DNA from: Sistotremastrum niveocremeum HHB9708
Lineage: Eukaryota; Basidiomycota; Agaricomycetes; Sistotremastrales; Sistotremastraceae
Assembly (NCBI GenBank): GCA_001630475.1
Contig: KV419395.1
Coordinates: forward strand, 124,001 to 188,000
Direction of reading: 5' to 3'
DNA: 64,000 bases
Numbering within the stretch: the first letter of the stretch is position 1; each line of letters opens with the position of its first letter. Positions 33,704-45,921 of this stretch are shown in pieces. The notes below the pieces were generated by a model. The model was given only the letters and a program-made list of their open reading frames with translations. It searched no databases and was not told the DNA's origin. A program made the position numbers and the translations under genes.

Positions 33704-35341
33704 TCAGGTATCGTCTTCCGCTTCGAGAAGTCTAGAAGACTCAAACGCCGGCTGGGGTGGTTCGTATTTGATAGCAGCTAACGCCGAACGACCCGAAGGC
33801 GTTAAAGCCTGCAGTTCAGATAACGTCGGTACAGGCTGAAAATGGAGCTAGAAGACGAGTAAACGCGTCAGTCATTCGTTCAACAAATATACATCGAAGG
33901 GGAAGAGGCTCACAGTATCATTCTCCTTCTTGTATCCCTGCAAAAACACACCTACACTATACAATTCCTCAAGAAGCCTCTCTTTCTTCCCCTTATTTTT
34001 CAACGACTTCTCCTTCCCAATGTCCTTCAATTTAATACCGCCTAAACCTTCTAACTCCTCCTTTGCCCACGAAAGAAATCCGACTGCTTCTCCTGCTCGA
34101 CTTTGTTCGCCTGCGTCTACGCCGAGCCATTTGTGGGAGAGTGCAGATGAGAATGTTGTCATTTCCGCTAGGTAATTTCGGAGATCTTGACTGACTTCTC
34201 CTGAGGAGGAGGAAGATGATGAGATACGATCTTTGTCCTTATCTTTATCTTTTGATTTGAACTTGAGTAATGAAGATGATCCCGATCCTGAGCTCGATGA
34301 CGGGATGGCTCCGGGAGTCTTCGCGAGTGATCGGGCGGAGGAGACGGAAGATGTTATTTCTAGGAAGAGCTTCGCTATGAGCGTTGGTGAAGGGTGTGAT
34401 TTGGGTAAGGGCGGTCCGGGGGATAACGTCGAGTCATAGGCAGATTTGGACATAAGTTTTCTTATAGCCAACGTCTGCGCTTCAGCCAGAGCCATCCTGT
34501 ACCACAACCAAACTCTCAACATCAGCCAAACCTTCGAAAAAAGGCGGGTGGCGTACTTCGATAATGCGCTTAGTACTTCGGGCCGTACGTCCGGTGGCCG
34601 ATGATCCATTTCTTTGACAGGCTCCAACTTGCTCAGGTGTGCGAAGATCCCACTTGCTTGACAGAGTAAATTAACAGCAGAATTGAGTCTTTCATCCTTA
34701 ATCTTTCGTTCCGCATCGGAGATATGACGTTCGCGCTCATAGATACCGAGAGAGGCGACGATGGATAAGGCGGCGTTAGAGAGTGCGAATGCGTCTGTGA
34801 GAAGGGAGAATATGAGGTCTGAGAGAAGAGTTGGGAAGAGGAGACGCGGGTTCTGGGATGAGAGGATGTGGGAGGATGATAGTGTTGTTCGCCAGCTGAA
34901 TACTGTAATCAAAGCAAACAAACAAGAATAGTTGGCCTCGTTGCAAAAGATATGGCTAGGCGTTAGAACGCCGGATTTGAAGTGGACACACCAGGTTCTG
35001 ATTGTAACTTGAGATCACCATCAGCCACACGGTTAATTATACCGTATAGATACGGTAAATAGTCATTGACAGTCTATGAGAAGTAATCAAGAACAGAACA
35101 AGGATAATGAAGCCGGTCAAACAAACAAAGGGCGTGACAAGGTAGGAAGTAGGCGCACCTTGACGACTTTGATGTAATCGCGCTCGCCATCTTCGGAACG
35201 CTTTGTCTCCTTGAGCAGGGCTCTGAGGTCGGCGCGAGCCTGGGTGGCTTGGGCGATCTGTGACGTGTACTTTTTGTCGTCGTCGACTAGGAATTCTGCA
35301 AAGGAGATAGCGCCAGTCGTTGGCAGATCGTACAGATACAT
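33704..35341 (-). CDS. palC: PalC-like BRO1-domain protein (pH-signalling / ESCRT-associated)
   Basis: The N-terminus (ATG at 35341) reads MYLYDLPTTGAISFAEF, as in PalC proteins of fungi, followed by ARADLRALLKETKRSEDGER and YIKVVK. Next exons give FSWRTTLSS, a helical BRO1-like body (LLCQASGIFAHLSKLEPV, YATRLFSKVWLMLRVWLWYR, MALAEAQTLAIRKLMSKSA) with a Ser/Lys-rich insertion of low complexity. Then come GFLSWAKEELEGLGG, LEELYSVGVFLQGYKKENDT, HFQPVPTLSELQ, SGRSALAA and YEPPQPAFESS. The GYKKENDT...HFQPVP and final YEPP segments fit PalC better than the longer PalA/Bro1/Alix proteins. PalC links the ambient-pH receptor complex to ESCRT-III subunits at the plasma membrane. The length, near 480 residues, suits that family. 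The assignment is by motif memory, without a search. Confidence 0.75.
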
Positions 35342-36315
35342 GTGGTCGGAAGTCGGTGCGGATCCGAATTCCGACGCGAGGAAGCGGGTCTGGCCGTGTC
35401 GCTGGTGTCAGGGTTTTCGACGTGTTCTATCTTGCAAACGATAAGAGCGGTGTGGGTACCAGGCACTTTTGACGTGGTAGCGCTGCAAACGCGCTGCTTG
35501 GCGACGGGCGTGGAAAAAGACGATACTTAATTAGAAATGCCCCGAATAATGAGCAGAAAATCGCAGAAAGAGCGGACAGAATATCGAATTAGAATATCCG
35601 GTAGCAGCGCCGGGTTACAGAATCTGTGTCATCGTCCGCGACGGCTTGTCTGGTTGCAGGCTCGGCCGTCGAGAAGATCGAAGACGCGGGAGCGCCCGTG
35701 GGCGGATTTAGCGGCGAACGCGGAAGGGCGAGGCCGGAGATTCGCTTTTTGGACAAGGAAAGCAGGGAAATCGGGAGTATGGAATGGCCGACAAGGCACA
35801 TCGACCACCCTTGTTTTTGCGCACACAAAGTCGTGTCTTGGATGAAGACGATGACGGCGCAGATGAGCGTCAGAACGGCCGATAGAGTGTCGTGCCATGA
35901 ATATATCTATCCTATTCTGGCCCGTGACAGGGAAGTTTCAGCCAGAACCGAGCCTGAAGAAGCACTTTCCGGATCGGGCGATTCAGGGGCAGTGGGTCTT
36001 CCCGATAAGGAAATCGCAGGTTCGTGCCCAATATTTCGAGTGTTGGGGCCAATTAACTGACTCACTGCACTCCTGTCGCCGCTCGCTGCAGACAAGGGAT
36101 TGAAGGGCTCGGAAATGCAGTGGCACTGGCTGTCGCTGTCGGAATCCGGATCGAGATCTCGCATCAATTCGAAGAAGAGCAAGGTAAATTTAAAAGTCCG
36201 CCAAACCGCCTTCTTTCTTTAACTTGCACATTCGTTTTTAAGCCGACGTCCTCACACTCCTTTGTTTCACCCCACCGATCGCTTTCCGCCACTTTGCCCC
36301 TAATCCCGCCCAGTT
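35342..36315. promoter_or_regulatory. Divergent intergenic region between PalC-like and glutaredoxin-like genes
   Basis: Just under 1 kb between two starts that point away from each other. Frames of up to 144 codons occur on both strands but none shows motifs or a convincing start. Confidence 0.4.
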
Positions 36316-37308
36316 ATGAAGCGTGTCTCAATCTCCAGACTCGAGCTCCCTACAATGTCCCCACCCACGCCCCTCCTCCCCCAGTCCGTATCTGCAAAGT
36401 CTGCGAACAAGACCTCATACGGCTTCCCAACCATCCTCACCCCCGTCATGTCGCCTGGTCGTCGTCGTCTACACACCGCATTTGCTGCACTCGCTGCCCT
36501 CTTCATCGTCTCATTGTACTTTGTTACATCGCCACTCTTATCACTGCCACACTCGACCGTCGCATCGACGGCCACCGACTGGACGCGTTGGAAGTCCCAC
36601 CGAAACTCGTCCAAGCACTCGAATAGCTGGAGTTTATCACATAGTCATCGAAAACCCATCACACTCGACACCGACGCCGAGCTCGCCGCCGTCACAAACT
36701 TTATCGCGAGTCTCGCATCCAACGCTATCCCGCCCACCGTCGACCCGTCTAAACCCATCGATCCAGAACTCGTGCTTGGTTTCGACATTCGAAGCCCTCG
36801 AGCGCTTGAAGATCTCCAGGAGCTCCGAGTTGACGTGTGGGAGAAGAATCCCATCATCATTTTCTCCGAGGTATGTACCTTTTCCGTATTATATTTCGCA
36901 CTATCCCTGCCTTTTCTCCTACTTCTTCGGATGCTTATGTATACTTCCCCAGATGCACTCACCCACGTGTCGTGAAGCAAAGACGATGTTTATCGAGATG
37001 AACACAAAGCCTGGTCCTCTTATCTTTGACATTGATCAACGAGGTACGAGACCTGCACATGCTCAGATTGATGGCACATGTCTCATGATTTGACTTTTAC
37101 AGGAGACGCACGAGTACTCACACCCCTCCTTCACCGGCTCACCGCCACCACCTCACTTCCCATCGTACTCATAGGAGGCAAACCCGTAGGGCCGACTATC
37201 ACCGACTTGCGCTCCATGCGCGATTCTGGTGAACTGAGAAAACTCGTTCATGAAGCTGGTGCAGAACTCGTTTCTTCACAAAAGAAAAATAAGAAAGGCA
37301 GGAAATAG
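36316..37308 (+). CDS. Membrane-anchored glutaredoxin-like protein with SPTC in place of CPxC
   Basis: Three exons (36316-36870, 36953-37043, 37103-37308) join in phase to 283 residues. A single hydrophobic helix (LHTAFAALAALFIVSLYFVT) near residue 60 would anchor the protein with the domain in the lumen. The C-terminal half has the glutaredoxin order: PIIIFSEMHSPTCREAKTMF, PLIFDIDQRGDARVL, LHRLTATTSLPIVLIGGKPV, GPTITDLRSMRDSGELRKLV and a Lys-rich end. The active-site motif is SPTC: the first cysteine, the nucleophile of glutaredoxins, is Ser, while the second is kept. The cis-Pro (SLPIV) and the GGKPVG glutathione-binding loop are present. It may bind glutathione or act as a scaffold rather than a normal oxidoreductase; that is inference. 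Its overall plan resembles the CPYS protein 5 kb upstream, but similarity is low. Confidence 0.8.
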
Positions 37309-40300
37309 ATGCTTTGCCATTCTATATCCTCCGCCTCCGTTCTGCACCGTGCTATCATCTTGCTTTTTCTCATTGTCATTTATATGTTTAACTTACGGCC
37401 CTCGCCTCGCTTCCCACATCCTCACCGTCATCTCACTGTATATTTACCAGCCCTGCGACTCGAGTTGAATCTTTCTTGACCTATTCTCGATTCATTGGGA
37501 CATTCATTCCATCCTCCTTTTATTTTACGGGTTTCGTCGTCTTAGATTTTTTCTTTTACTCTCACTCTCGGTCTCGGGGTGGTAATTAGCTTCCATTGAC
37601 AGCCAGCATTTGTAGTAGTTGTAGTCACCGATCATCGCATCTCATTCATACTCAGTACTTAGCATCTAGCTCATCGATATCTAGAAAATCGTATACGGAT
37701 ATACTATACTTGCACTCTTTCCGACTCGCGCACGTTCCTGATCTAGATCATTATTGGTATCCCTATCAGAAACTTTAGTTCATACAACCCTGACCGAGGT
37801 GTCAAATCGAGTTGATCTCCGTGAATTACACGCGAATGAAATATCCCGCTAACGCGGCCTCTTGTCCTTTCATCAATTCTTCCATCTTCGAATCTAACAC
37901 GCCTCGTTGTTGTCTATTCTAATCCTATTCCTAACAATTATCCGATCAAGCGGACGCACGTACGTCGCACGCTCATCGCGTCTAACTCGGTCTAGATTCC
38001 AGACCTTCCGAGTCCACGTCGTGGTAGTCTTATAGAACGTTATACAGAACGTTTGTTTTGGCTTTGCGTTCCGCTCGCTGCGATGACTAATCTGAATCTA
38101 CACGAGGACGGGACGGCAACAAAGAAACGTGATAAGCGACTCACCTCGTTGTCAACGGACTCACGGACTTGGCTTTTTTTGTCCGTGATTCTGTTCTGTG
38201 AACGCGTGAATATTCAATCACGATTTTCATCCGAGGGTGAACTTGGCGACTTGGCGTTTTGGTTGGATACCGCTTTGTTTCGTGGTCATGCTCGATTACC
38301 TGAACAATGTACAAGGATACTTTGTTTTCCTGCAGAGTGAGACTCCTTGTGAAATTGGCGTCGCTTGAAGGTGTCATGGTGAGGCCGAGTCCGAACATAT
38401 CGGTCTGAAGGCCTGGAGGTTGAGTCATCGTTTTTTTTTGGTGTTTCAGGATTTTGTTTCACCCTTGTCTTTGCGACAGCTGCTACAACAACTCATGCAA
38501 AATCTCTGAGGTTCAGATGATGTGTTGACGCTGTTTGCTACTCTATGCTAAATTGGTAATATCTGCTATAGCTCTCTCCGATAGACCGAACTCTTCGGTC
38601 GATGCTCGAATTAGCACGTAGAAAGCAAAGGATATTCATTCCTCCAAGCCGGGACGTGCCCGCCTCAATGATCGACATCGATCAATGCTTACACCGAAAC
38701 GCGGCAACTACCACATCTACCTCGTGCCTCGTCGTGATATCACAAGGGCAGAATCAGGACAAGGCACACACCGAGTGACACAAAGCACAAGGTGAAAATT
38801 TAGCATGGTGCCTGACTGAGTCCCTTGTCACGATTCCTCGATTCTCGATCCAGGCGCTCGGCATTGCGTCGGCATGCTCTCGATCGGTCGGGATCGTCGG
38901 ATTCTGCTGCATTTTGACACGTGCGCGTAAGTCGCTATGCCGCCCTGCCGACGACGACGGAGAGCGTCGGACTCGGGAGGCGTCGTCATCGTCATCGTCG
39001 TTCCTCGTTCCCGGTGTCGGCACTCGGCACCTCAGTACCGAGTTTGCGGAATGAGTTTTCGTTTGGACTTGTTTTTGTTGTCTCCTTTCTTTTCAGGTCT
39101 TGTTTTTCACCGGGTGGAGTTGGATTGAAGGTATTAGAGGTTAAGGTACCAGATTCATTATTAGAGATTGATACTGAAGTTAATCGTGATAGGACGTTTC
39201 CGGAGGACCTTTGATGAATTGGGCTCGAGGCTATGTCTTCGTTCAGCGTCTGAACCTTGACCTAGGGAGGTTTGGACCCTATACCGGGGCCGTCTTTCAT
39301 TCTCGATCACATCCTCAATAAGCTCTTCAATATCCTTGCCGTTCGGAATCTACTCTCGAGGATCGACCCTGCTCAAGCTCGGCACGTTCATTCGGCGTCC
39401 TATCGTTTCTCATTCCCACCAGATTGTACACCTGAGACACCCTAAGCTCGGATCTTCACGGGAACAGAATGCCCAAAATAAACGGGATGTGTTTGTTATC
39501 AATCCACTGAAAACCCACTGGCGTCTACAGCAATCGAGGGTACGACTCCTTCGTATCACCATGATGGCTGAAATGCTAAAACGAGTGTTCGGCGTGGTCA
39601 TAAGCATGACCTCTTTCTCCGAATATACAATTGCGCAATCAGCCTATGATCGGCATCTAGACTCTAGAGAGATGCTTCTCAGCTCTAGCAACATGCTAAC
39701 ATTATAGACGCTGATCGCGGCTTCTCCTCTATCTCCCCAGGCACGGTTTCTAGCGCCACAAAGGTCTTCCCAGATAGACAGCTTCCTGAGCGCGGATTCC
39801 GGTTTTTAGGATGCTGACGCATTGACGACTGCATTGGTGAGTCTTGCGGTGCCCACGAAAGCATTTCGCCATCTCTGCGGCATAGTTTTCTCTCCGTCAC
39901 CCACGTCCTGGTATTCTTCTCTGCGGGAAATATTATTCTTTCGCATAGTACAGAGGATCTTAGGTAAATTAGCGATCCCTTCGCCCTCGCGATATGACAA
40001 TACGGCTCGTGATATCACCCAGCGATATACTACGGACGATCCTCATCCGATTGAAATGAGATCCTACAATGTTTCTCCTGGCGACCTTGTGTACCTGAGA
40101 TCTCTCTCCGTAAATTCATCTCAAGGCGGCCGCAGATCTCTAAATGCATCCATATGTCTTGGAATTTAGTGGTGCGGTATTTACTCCTCTCCGGTCGATT
40201 CAATTCCGAACTCCTGTGTTCAAATAGGCTCGACTCCTGTTGATTTTTCTCCTATGGCAGAAAGTTATGCCTTGGAGTGAACGATGGTCGTTCCTGGGCT

Positions 40301-40970
40301 TTAATTGAGGGCGTCACCGTTGGAGCCCCATATAGGATTTTTTGTCGAAATATTGGTGGAAACATTGAGTTGTGAGTCGGCGGCCAGTCAACTGGTACAG
40401 TGCATCATTGTAGATATGGAGTGGCCGCGATCTTGCAAGATTATCCTTGACCGCGATCGAGCAACAATCTCAATATTTCCCTTATCCGAATACTCTAGGT
40501 GGAATTCCGATGGTTGACGAAGATTACCATCAGTGACGAAGAACATTGCGGATTCGGAGCCGAGTACTGTAGTGCGGTCAGCGAACAAGTCGGTTCAACA
40601 TGAACAGGCCTGGCTACGAGTCTGTGTCTAGAGAAACTTCCAGTGTACTCCAGCAGTCAAATGGTCCCAGCAGCATTGTCTCTTAAACGACTTTCCTGCT
40701 ACACTCATAATATAAATCGCCCGTTACAAAGCAAGCAAGCGGTCGTTGTGAGCTCTGGGAAAAAACGAAAGACAACAAAGCGACTCTGTAATACGAAAAT
40801 ACAGTGCTTTAGTTGGACGAGACCCATAGACCAGCTCGTAAACAATCCTCCAATTACTACTGCATATAAACGTGACAACGCGTAACAAACGCGTAATTAG
40901 TCAAAGCGCGTCGACGCGACAGGGCGCTAAATATTCTTCTCTTCCACCTTCTTACCGCGTCCCCACGAAA
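37309..40970. other. 3.6 kb stretch without a supported gene
   Basis: The first part (37310-38040) is pyrimidine-rich 3' flank. Between 39300 and 40170 there are gene-like but interrupted frames, for example HILNKLFNILAVRNLLSRID near 39308 and MRSYNVSPGDLVYLR near 40051, without a family I can name; they may be remnants. A TATAAA at 40865-40870 belongs to the next gene. Confidence 0.45.
40865..40870 (+). promoter_or_regulatory. TATA box of the first MYND gene
   Basis: TATAAA stands about 100 bp upstream of the ATG at 40971. Confidence 0.4.
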
Positions 40971-43243
40971 ATGTCTCTCAAGACCCTGGTCGATGCGTGC
41001 ACAAGTTCTAAGGATTGGACACACGCCTATTTTCTTATCGGAAAATATCTTGAACTAGGTCATTTCTTTCGTCGCGTATCTTGCTTCGCCGCTGACTAGA
41101 AAAACTCGTCTGCAGACACTCAGTCACGCAATGGATTCAAGAAACTACATGAGAACTGGAAGGAAGTCATGTTGAATATGAGGTTGCTGTATACGGATTA
41201 TCAAGAGCACGACGTCATCATTGCCGCGTTGATGAACCTCCTTCGAGACATCGTAGCAGATGCAGTACTGAGAGACCGGATGTTCGCAGAGGGTGCGTTT
41301 ATCATCATGACGGCAATTTTGGCGTGGGCTGAGAAAGCGACGGACAGGATGGATCCCGAGAATCGTCGAAATCACCAAACGCTCGGACTACTGCCGAAAC
41401 AGAGCTCTGAAAACCTTGTCTAGAATCCTCATGCACCCCTCGCCAGAAATCTCCCTCTATCTTTACCGAAACTCTTTCCAACAACTCTGCTCCATTCTCT
41501 TCGAATCACCTCCCGAATCTGAGGATGCAGATCTCGTCATTCAGATTATGGGTCCTACCCTGACAGGTTTATTGGCTGTCGGCGAGACACCGAAAATTCC
41601 CACTACATTTGCTCGGGCGGGCATCGACGTTGTCAGGCTTCGGGCACTCGTCTTGGACAGGATGCAAGGGTGTTTATACAACAAACCTGATAACGCGGCT
41701 TCTACCTGCCACGAGCTCATGATTATCATGGCTCTCGCCTACGCATATCCAGAAGTCACGCTCTCGACACCCCGCGTCCTGGAATGCTTCGTAGCATGTC
41801 TAAGGAGTTCATCTCTCCAAATCCGTGTCCTGGGAATGCGCACTCTGCATAGCGTTTGCGGAACAGTACTGGGCCCTTACTCAGGCCCCGACGTCGTAAA
41901 GCTCGTCGGTGCAATGTGCAAGGGGTATCCTGCACATCTCAACGCCCGATTCGCCGCTCATGCTCCGACCCAATGCTTCGCAGAGGAAAGCCTGAACTCT
42001 CGCATGAAATTTCAAGCGTTGACAGAGGAAACAAGTGTTTCTCTGGATTGGGTCAAATTCGGGAAGGAAATCGCCAAAAATATCATAGCGGGCGAAGCTG
42101 CCATATTTCCTCTCCCATTCTCATCGGAAAAGTGCAAGCTCGACTTCGACACTTGGTTCGACGCGATCCCATTCGCAGCCAGCGTCTTGCGTGCAAGATC
42201 AGACTTCGACAGTGCGGATTTGATCGAGGTCAAATATCTGATGAACGTTGGGCAATGGATGACTGCCGCTGACATTGCCCGGAAAGGAGCCAAGAGGTCA
42301 CCGAACATTGGATTCTGGTATCAGATTCTGTGTGCATCTGCCGGTGAGGCCGAGGGTGTCCGACTTGCCCTCGAAGGCCTCAAATGTCCCATCCTGGCGC
42401 CGTATACAAGGAGTAGTCTCCTGTACACGGCCTCCACCCGCTCCTTCAGTCTTGCGCTGAAAAACTTGACGAGTGTCGAGCCTGGTGACCGCGTCCACGA
42501 TGAAGGATTAGCCTATCTCAACATTTGCGCCGAGAATCTCGAGACCCTTGTGAAAGTCGCTGCTCCCGATTTCACTGCGCTCGTGGTTGCCGCTAATCTT
42601 AACCTTCTTGTTCAAATTCTGCTTCGCGGCCCCGAAATATCCCCCGATCTGAAAGCTTTAGAGGTGCGTCCGTTCCCCATCGGCATCTGCTATATGACTG
42701 ACGCTTGATATGTGCTCAGTCGACAATCAAAGACGCACGTGAGATCTCGGAGATTGATGATCTTATACAAGGAAAAGGTGTCGCCTTCGATGCAAGAAAA
42801 GTCAAGGATATCATCCTCGGCAAATTAGTCACGGTCTCCACCGAGTGGGCAGAATTCATCCAATGCACCAATGCATCCTCTTTGGCCCTTGTGGAACTCG
42901 CCGCCAAAGCATCTAAGCCAGGTGCTAAGGTCGATCCTCAAGAACTCGTGGATATGCTCAATAAGACTCATCTCGAGGAGCCTCAAAGAACAACGGCGAA
43001 ATTCATTCGATCTGATCAGACGGAAATGCGCCTCTATCGATGTTCGCAATGTCAGAATCCCAGTGCTGCCATGCGGAAATGTGCTGTTTGTGGACAAGCT
43101 TGCTATTGCAATCGAGAATGGTGAGTTTGACATGCGCATTCTTGCCACCTGAGGTTTGCCTTGATGTTGACGAACATCGCAGCCAGAAAAAACACTGGAA
43201 AGCACACAAGAAGGCCTGCAAATCTGCTGTGCTATCTGCCTAA
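40971..43243 (+). CDS. MYND zinc-finger protein, tandem copy A
   Basis: Five exons (40971-41058, 41116-41292, 41348-42663, 42720-43120, 43183-43243) join in phase to 680 residues. The body is a long helical, probably armadillo/HEAT- or TPR-like region: DVIIAALMNLLRDIVADAVL, WIPRIVEITKR, RIRALVLDRMQGC-type segments, STPRVLECFVACLRSSSLQI, RVLGMRTLHSVCG and ADLIEVKYLMNVGQWMTAAD. The C-terminus is a MYND finger: CSQCQNPSAAMRKCAVCGQA, then CYCNRECQKKHWKAHKKACK, with all eight Cys/His ligands; the last intron interrupts it just before the CQKKHW segment. MYND fingers bind Pro-rich peptides of partner proteins. This copy is more diverged than B and C and has a shorter N-terminal exon (MSLKTLVDACTSSKDW). 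The function is unknown. Confidence 0.85.
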
Positions 43244-43552
43244 ATTTATTCGGGTGCCAATCTGTCTTTATGTTGTAATATATTGCTCGTCCGATAACCT
43301 CAGCACCCTGGCCACTTGAATGGTCAGATACTGTACTCACTCTAACGCTATTTTACCTCATCCTTTATTCTGTTTCGCTGTACAAAACATGCTCTTGTCT
43401 CGTGTATATCATTTTGTGGTCGCGTGCTTCGAGACTAAGACTTTTTGATTACGTATTGTTCATTACAAGCCGGCGGTACTCCGTTGAGCTTCGAGGCTCA
43501 AGACAGCCCTCAGCCCTCCTTGGTCAACTGTGGGTACTCACTGCTTTCTCTG
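43244..43552. other. Spacer between MYND copies A and B
   Basis: Only about 310 bp separate the stop of copy A from the start of copy B, so the promoter of B must lie here or overlap the 3' end of A. Confidence 0.5.
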
Positions 43553-45921
43553 ATGGCGTCTGCCCAACCTGAAGAAGATGTCCTTGACCAAATCAGAAAG
43601 CTATCCCTCCAAGAGTTCGTCAATGTCAGCTCGCACGCACCAGGCTGGCAGGATGTATGTTGGATGATCGCAGAATGGCTCGACATTGGTCAGTCTAGGC
43701 CTCAATGCCGCGCATGAATCCTGAGCTTCACTTCAACCGCAGACATTGAATCGCGTGCTGGCTTCAAACGGCTTCACCGGAACTTTTCTCAAGTTTTGGC
43801 TAAATTCCGGGAGCTGTACACGAAGCATCGAAACAACGACGTCTTAATCAATGCTTTGATTGCTCTCATCAAAGATATCTTTGCTGATGCGGTGCTAAGA
43901 GATCGGATTTACGACGACGGTGAGTCATTGCAAGTGAATGCTGTATCGTTTCATTGAATTCAATTTCTCCTCGAAAGGATGGTTACCACGGATTGTCAGC
44001 GTTCTAGAACGACGTGAGACTCGAGACGTGGGTTTCAAATGCCTGGTGCGGTTTATCATGCACCGTTCGAGCGACATCTGCATTGAAGTTTGCATGAACT
44101 ATTTTGGCGACGTTTGCTACGCGTTATTCGACTCGCCCATCGCCTCCCCAGCTGCGACCGACGCGATAGAAGTTTTGGCCAACTCTTTGATTGGAACCAT
44201 GGCCGTCCACAAGGTCTCGAGTATGGTTGCAGCATTCACAAGGATGAATGTCGAGGTCGAAAGGCTCCTCAACCTTGTGCTGGACAGAATGCAAGGGTGT
44301 TTGGCGAACAAGCCTGGCTCCTCAATATGCTTATCTACGTGCCATGAACTGATGGTTCCAATATGCTTGTCGAACCTATATCCCAAACTTCTGTTCTCCA
44401 GCCAGCGCACACTGCAATGCTTCACGGCGTGTCTAAGAAGCTCTTGGCTGAACATCCGCGTCCTCGGAATGCGTGCTTTGTGTGACCTCTGTTTCGAGAT
44501 TGCAGGGCCCACAAATCCTTTCGAGTCCACCCACTTTTTACCACCAATCCCTGAAGGATTTCCACCAGAGATCATGGCAGCCCATGTGGAGTATGGAACA
44601 ACGGAGTTTTACGGCCAAGTAAACTTTGAATCTCGAGTATGGTTCGGAGAGCTCGTCGACGAACATAGCGATAATCTCGACCTCTTCAACTTTGGCATGG
44701 CCGTTGCAAACGGCATCCTAGAGGTCGAACACCCAATATGGCCCCTCCCGTTCGAGCAAAAGAATGCTGCGCAGCCCTTCGACACCTGGATCGACGTCCT
44801 ACCCCATGCAGCTCGTGTTCTCCGCTCACGATCCGAGTTTGACTATGCGGATATCGTAGAGATCAAGTATCTCATGGGTGCAAAACAGTGGAAAACGGCG
44901 AGCGACCGCGCTCGTAAAGCAGCCAAGCGATCTCCGGATGTCGTATTTTGGTACTATGCAATTTCTATGGCTACCGACGATGACGAAGCACTTCGCGCCG
45001 CCAAAAGAGGCTTGCAATGCCCGAATATCTCACAACATATGCGTATCGCACTTCTATACCGAGCTTCTAGGACTGCGTGGGATCTCACGCTCACAAAACT
45101 GACGAAGGGCGACCCAGAGGACCCATCATGGGATGAAGGGCTAGCATACTTGGCTGTATGTCAGCAGAATCTGAAGACTGCTTACGAAGTCTACCCTCCT
45201 GACACTCCGGGGTTCGACATCCTTATAAAGCTTCTCATCTTGTCCAATATTCTTCGGCAAGGCCCTCAACTGCCTCCAGATCTACGTCCTCTGAAGGTTT
45301 GTCGATTTGTGATTTACGGAAATCAGCAATCAACTCACATTAATCTCGAAGCCAATATTAAAAAAGGCTCGTCTCATATCACAGATCGACGATGGTATGC
45401 GAGTACGCTGCGGCATAGGACCCAAATATAATTCCACTAGGATGACAAAAGATGTCATAGTGGAAAACCTTCTTACAACATCTATCGATTGGAATGGATT
45501 TATCCAATGTACTAACTCCTCGACGTTTGCCTTCTCCGAACGCGATGCAAAGAAGACGGCACCCACCGTTGAACAAATTGAAGATCTACTCAGCGGGGTC
45601 CAGATCTCGTCCCATCCTCTACCAAAAAGGACAACGGTCAAGATTGTGGGTGCCAGCTCGCATGCGATTCGGTTGTATCAGTGTTCTTGGTGCATGAGTC
45701 CTAGTGCCGCTCTGCGTAAATGCAGCATTTGTGGGAAAGCCTATTATTGCAACCCACAGTGGTATAGTCTCTCTCCTCCTGAGATTTCATCGGATCTTTA
45801 CACATTTCTATTTAGTCAAAAAAAGCACTGGAAGGAGCACAAGAAAGTTTGTAAATCACGGGAAATATCAACAGACGAGACCAGCTCGAGATCCTCTAAA
45901 GATTCAACTCCGAAGAGTTAG
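43553..45921 (+). CDS. MYND zinc-finger protein, tandem copy B
   Basis: Five exons (43553-43688, 43743-43919, 43978-45296, 45352-45761, 45816-45921) join in phase to 715 residues. The exon plan equals copies A and C, with the second exon exactly 177 nt in all three. The start is MASAQPEEDVLDQIRKLSLQ. The helical body contains DVLINALIALIKDIFADAVL, WLPRIVSVLERRETRD, LVLDRMQGCLANKPGSSICL, TLQCFTACLRSSWLNIRVLG, EVEHPIWPLPFEQ and HAARVLRSRSEFDYADIVEI. The MYND finger is CSWCMSPSAALRKCSICGKA, YYCNPQCQKKHWKEHKKVCK, complete. The tail after the finger is Ser/Thr-rich (TDETSSRSSKDSTPKS). Copy B is close to copy C, much less so to A. An earlier frame reaches upstream to 43445 but I prefer the ATG that precedes the conserved segment. 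Confidence 0.87.
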
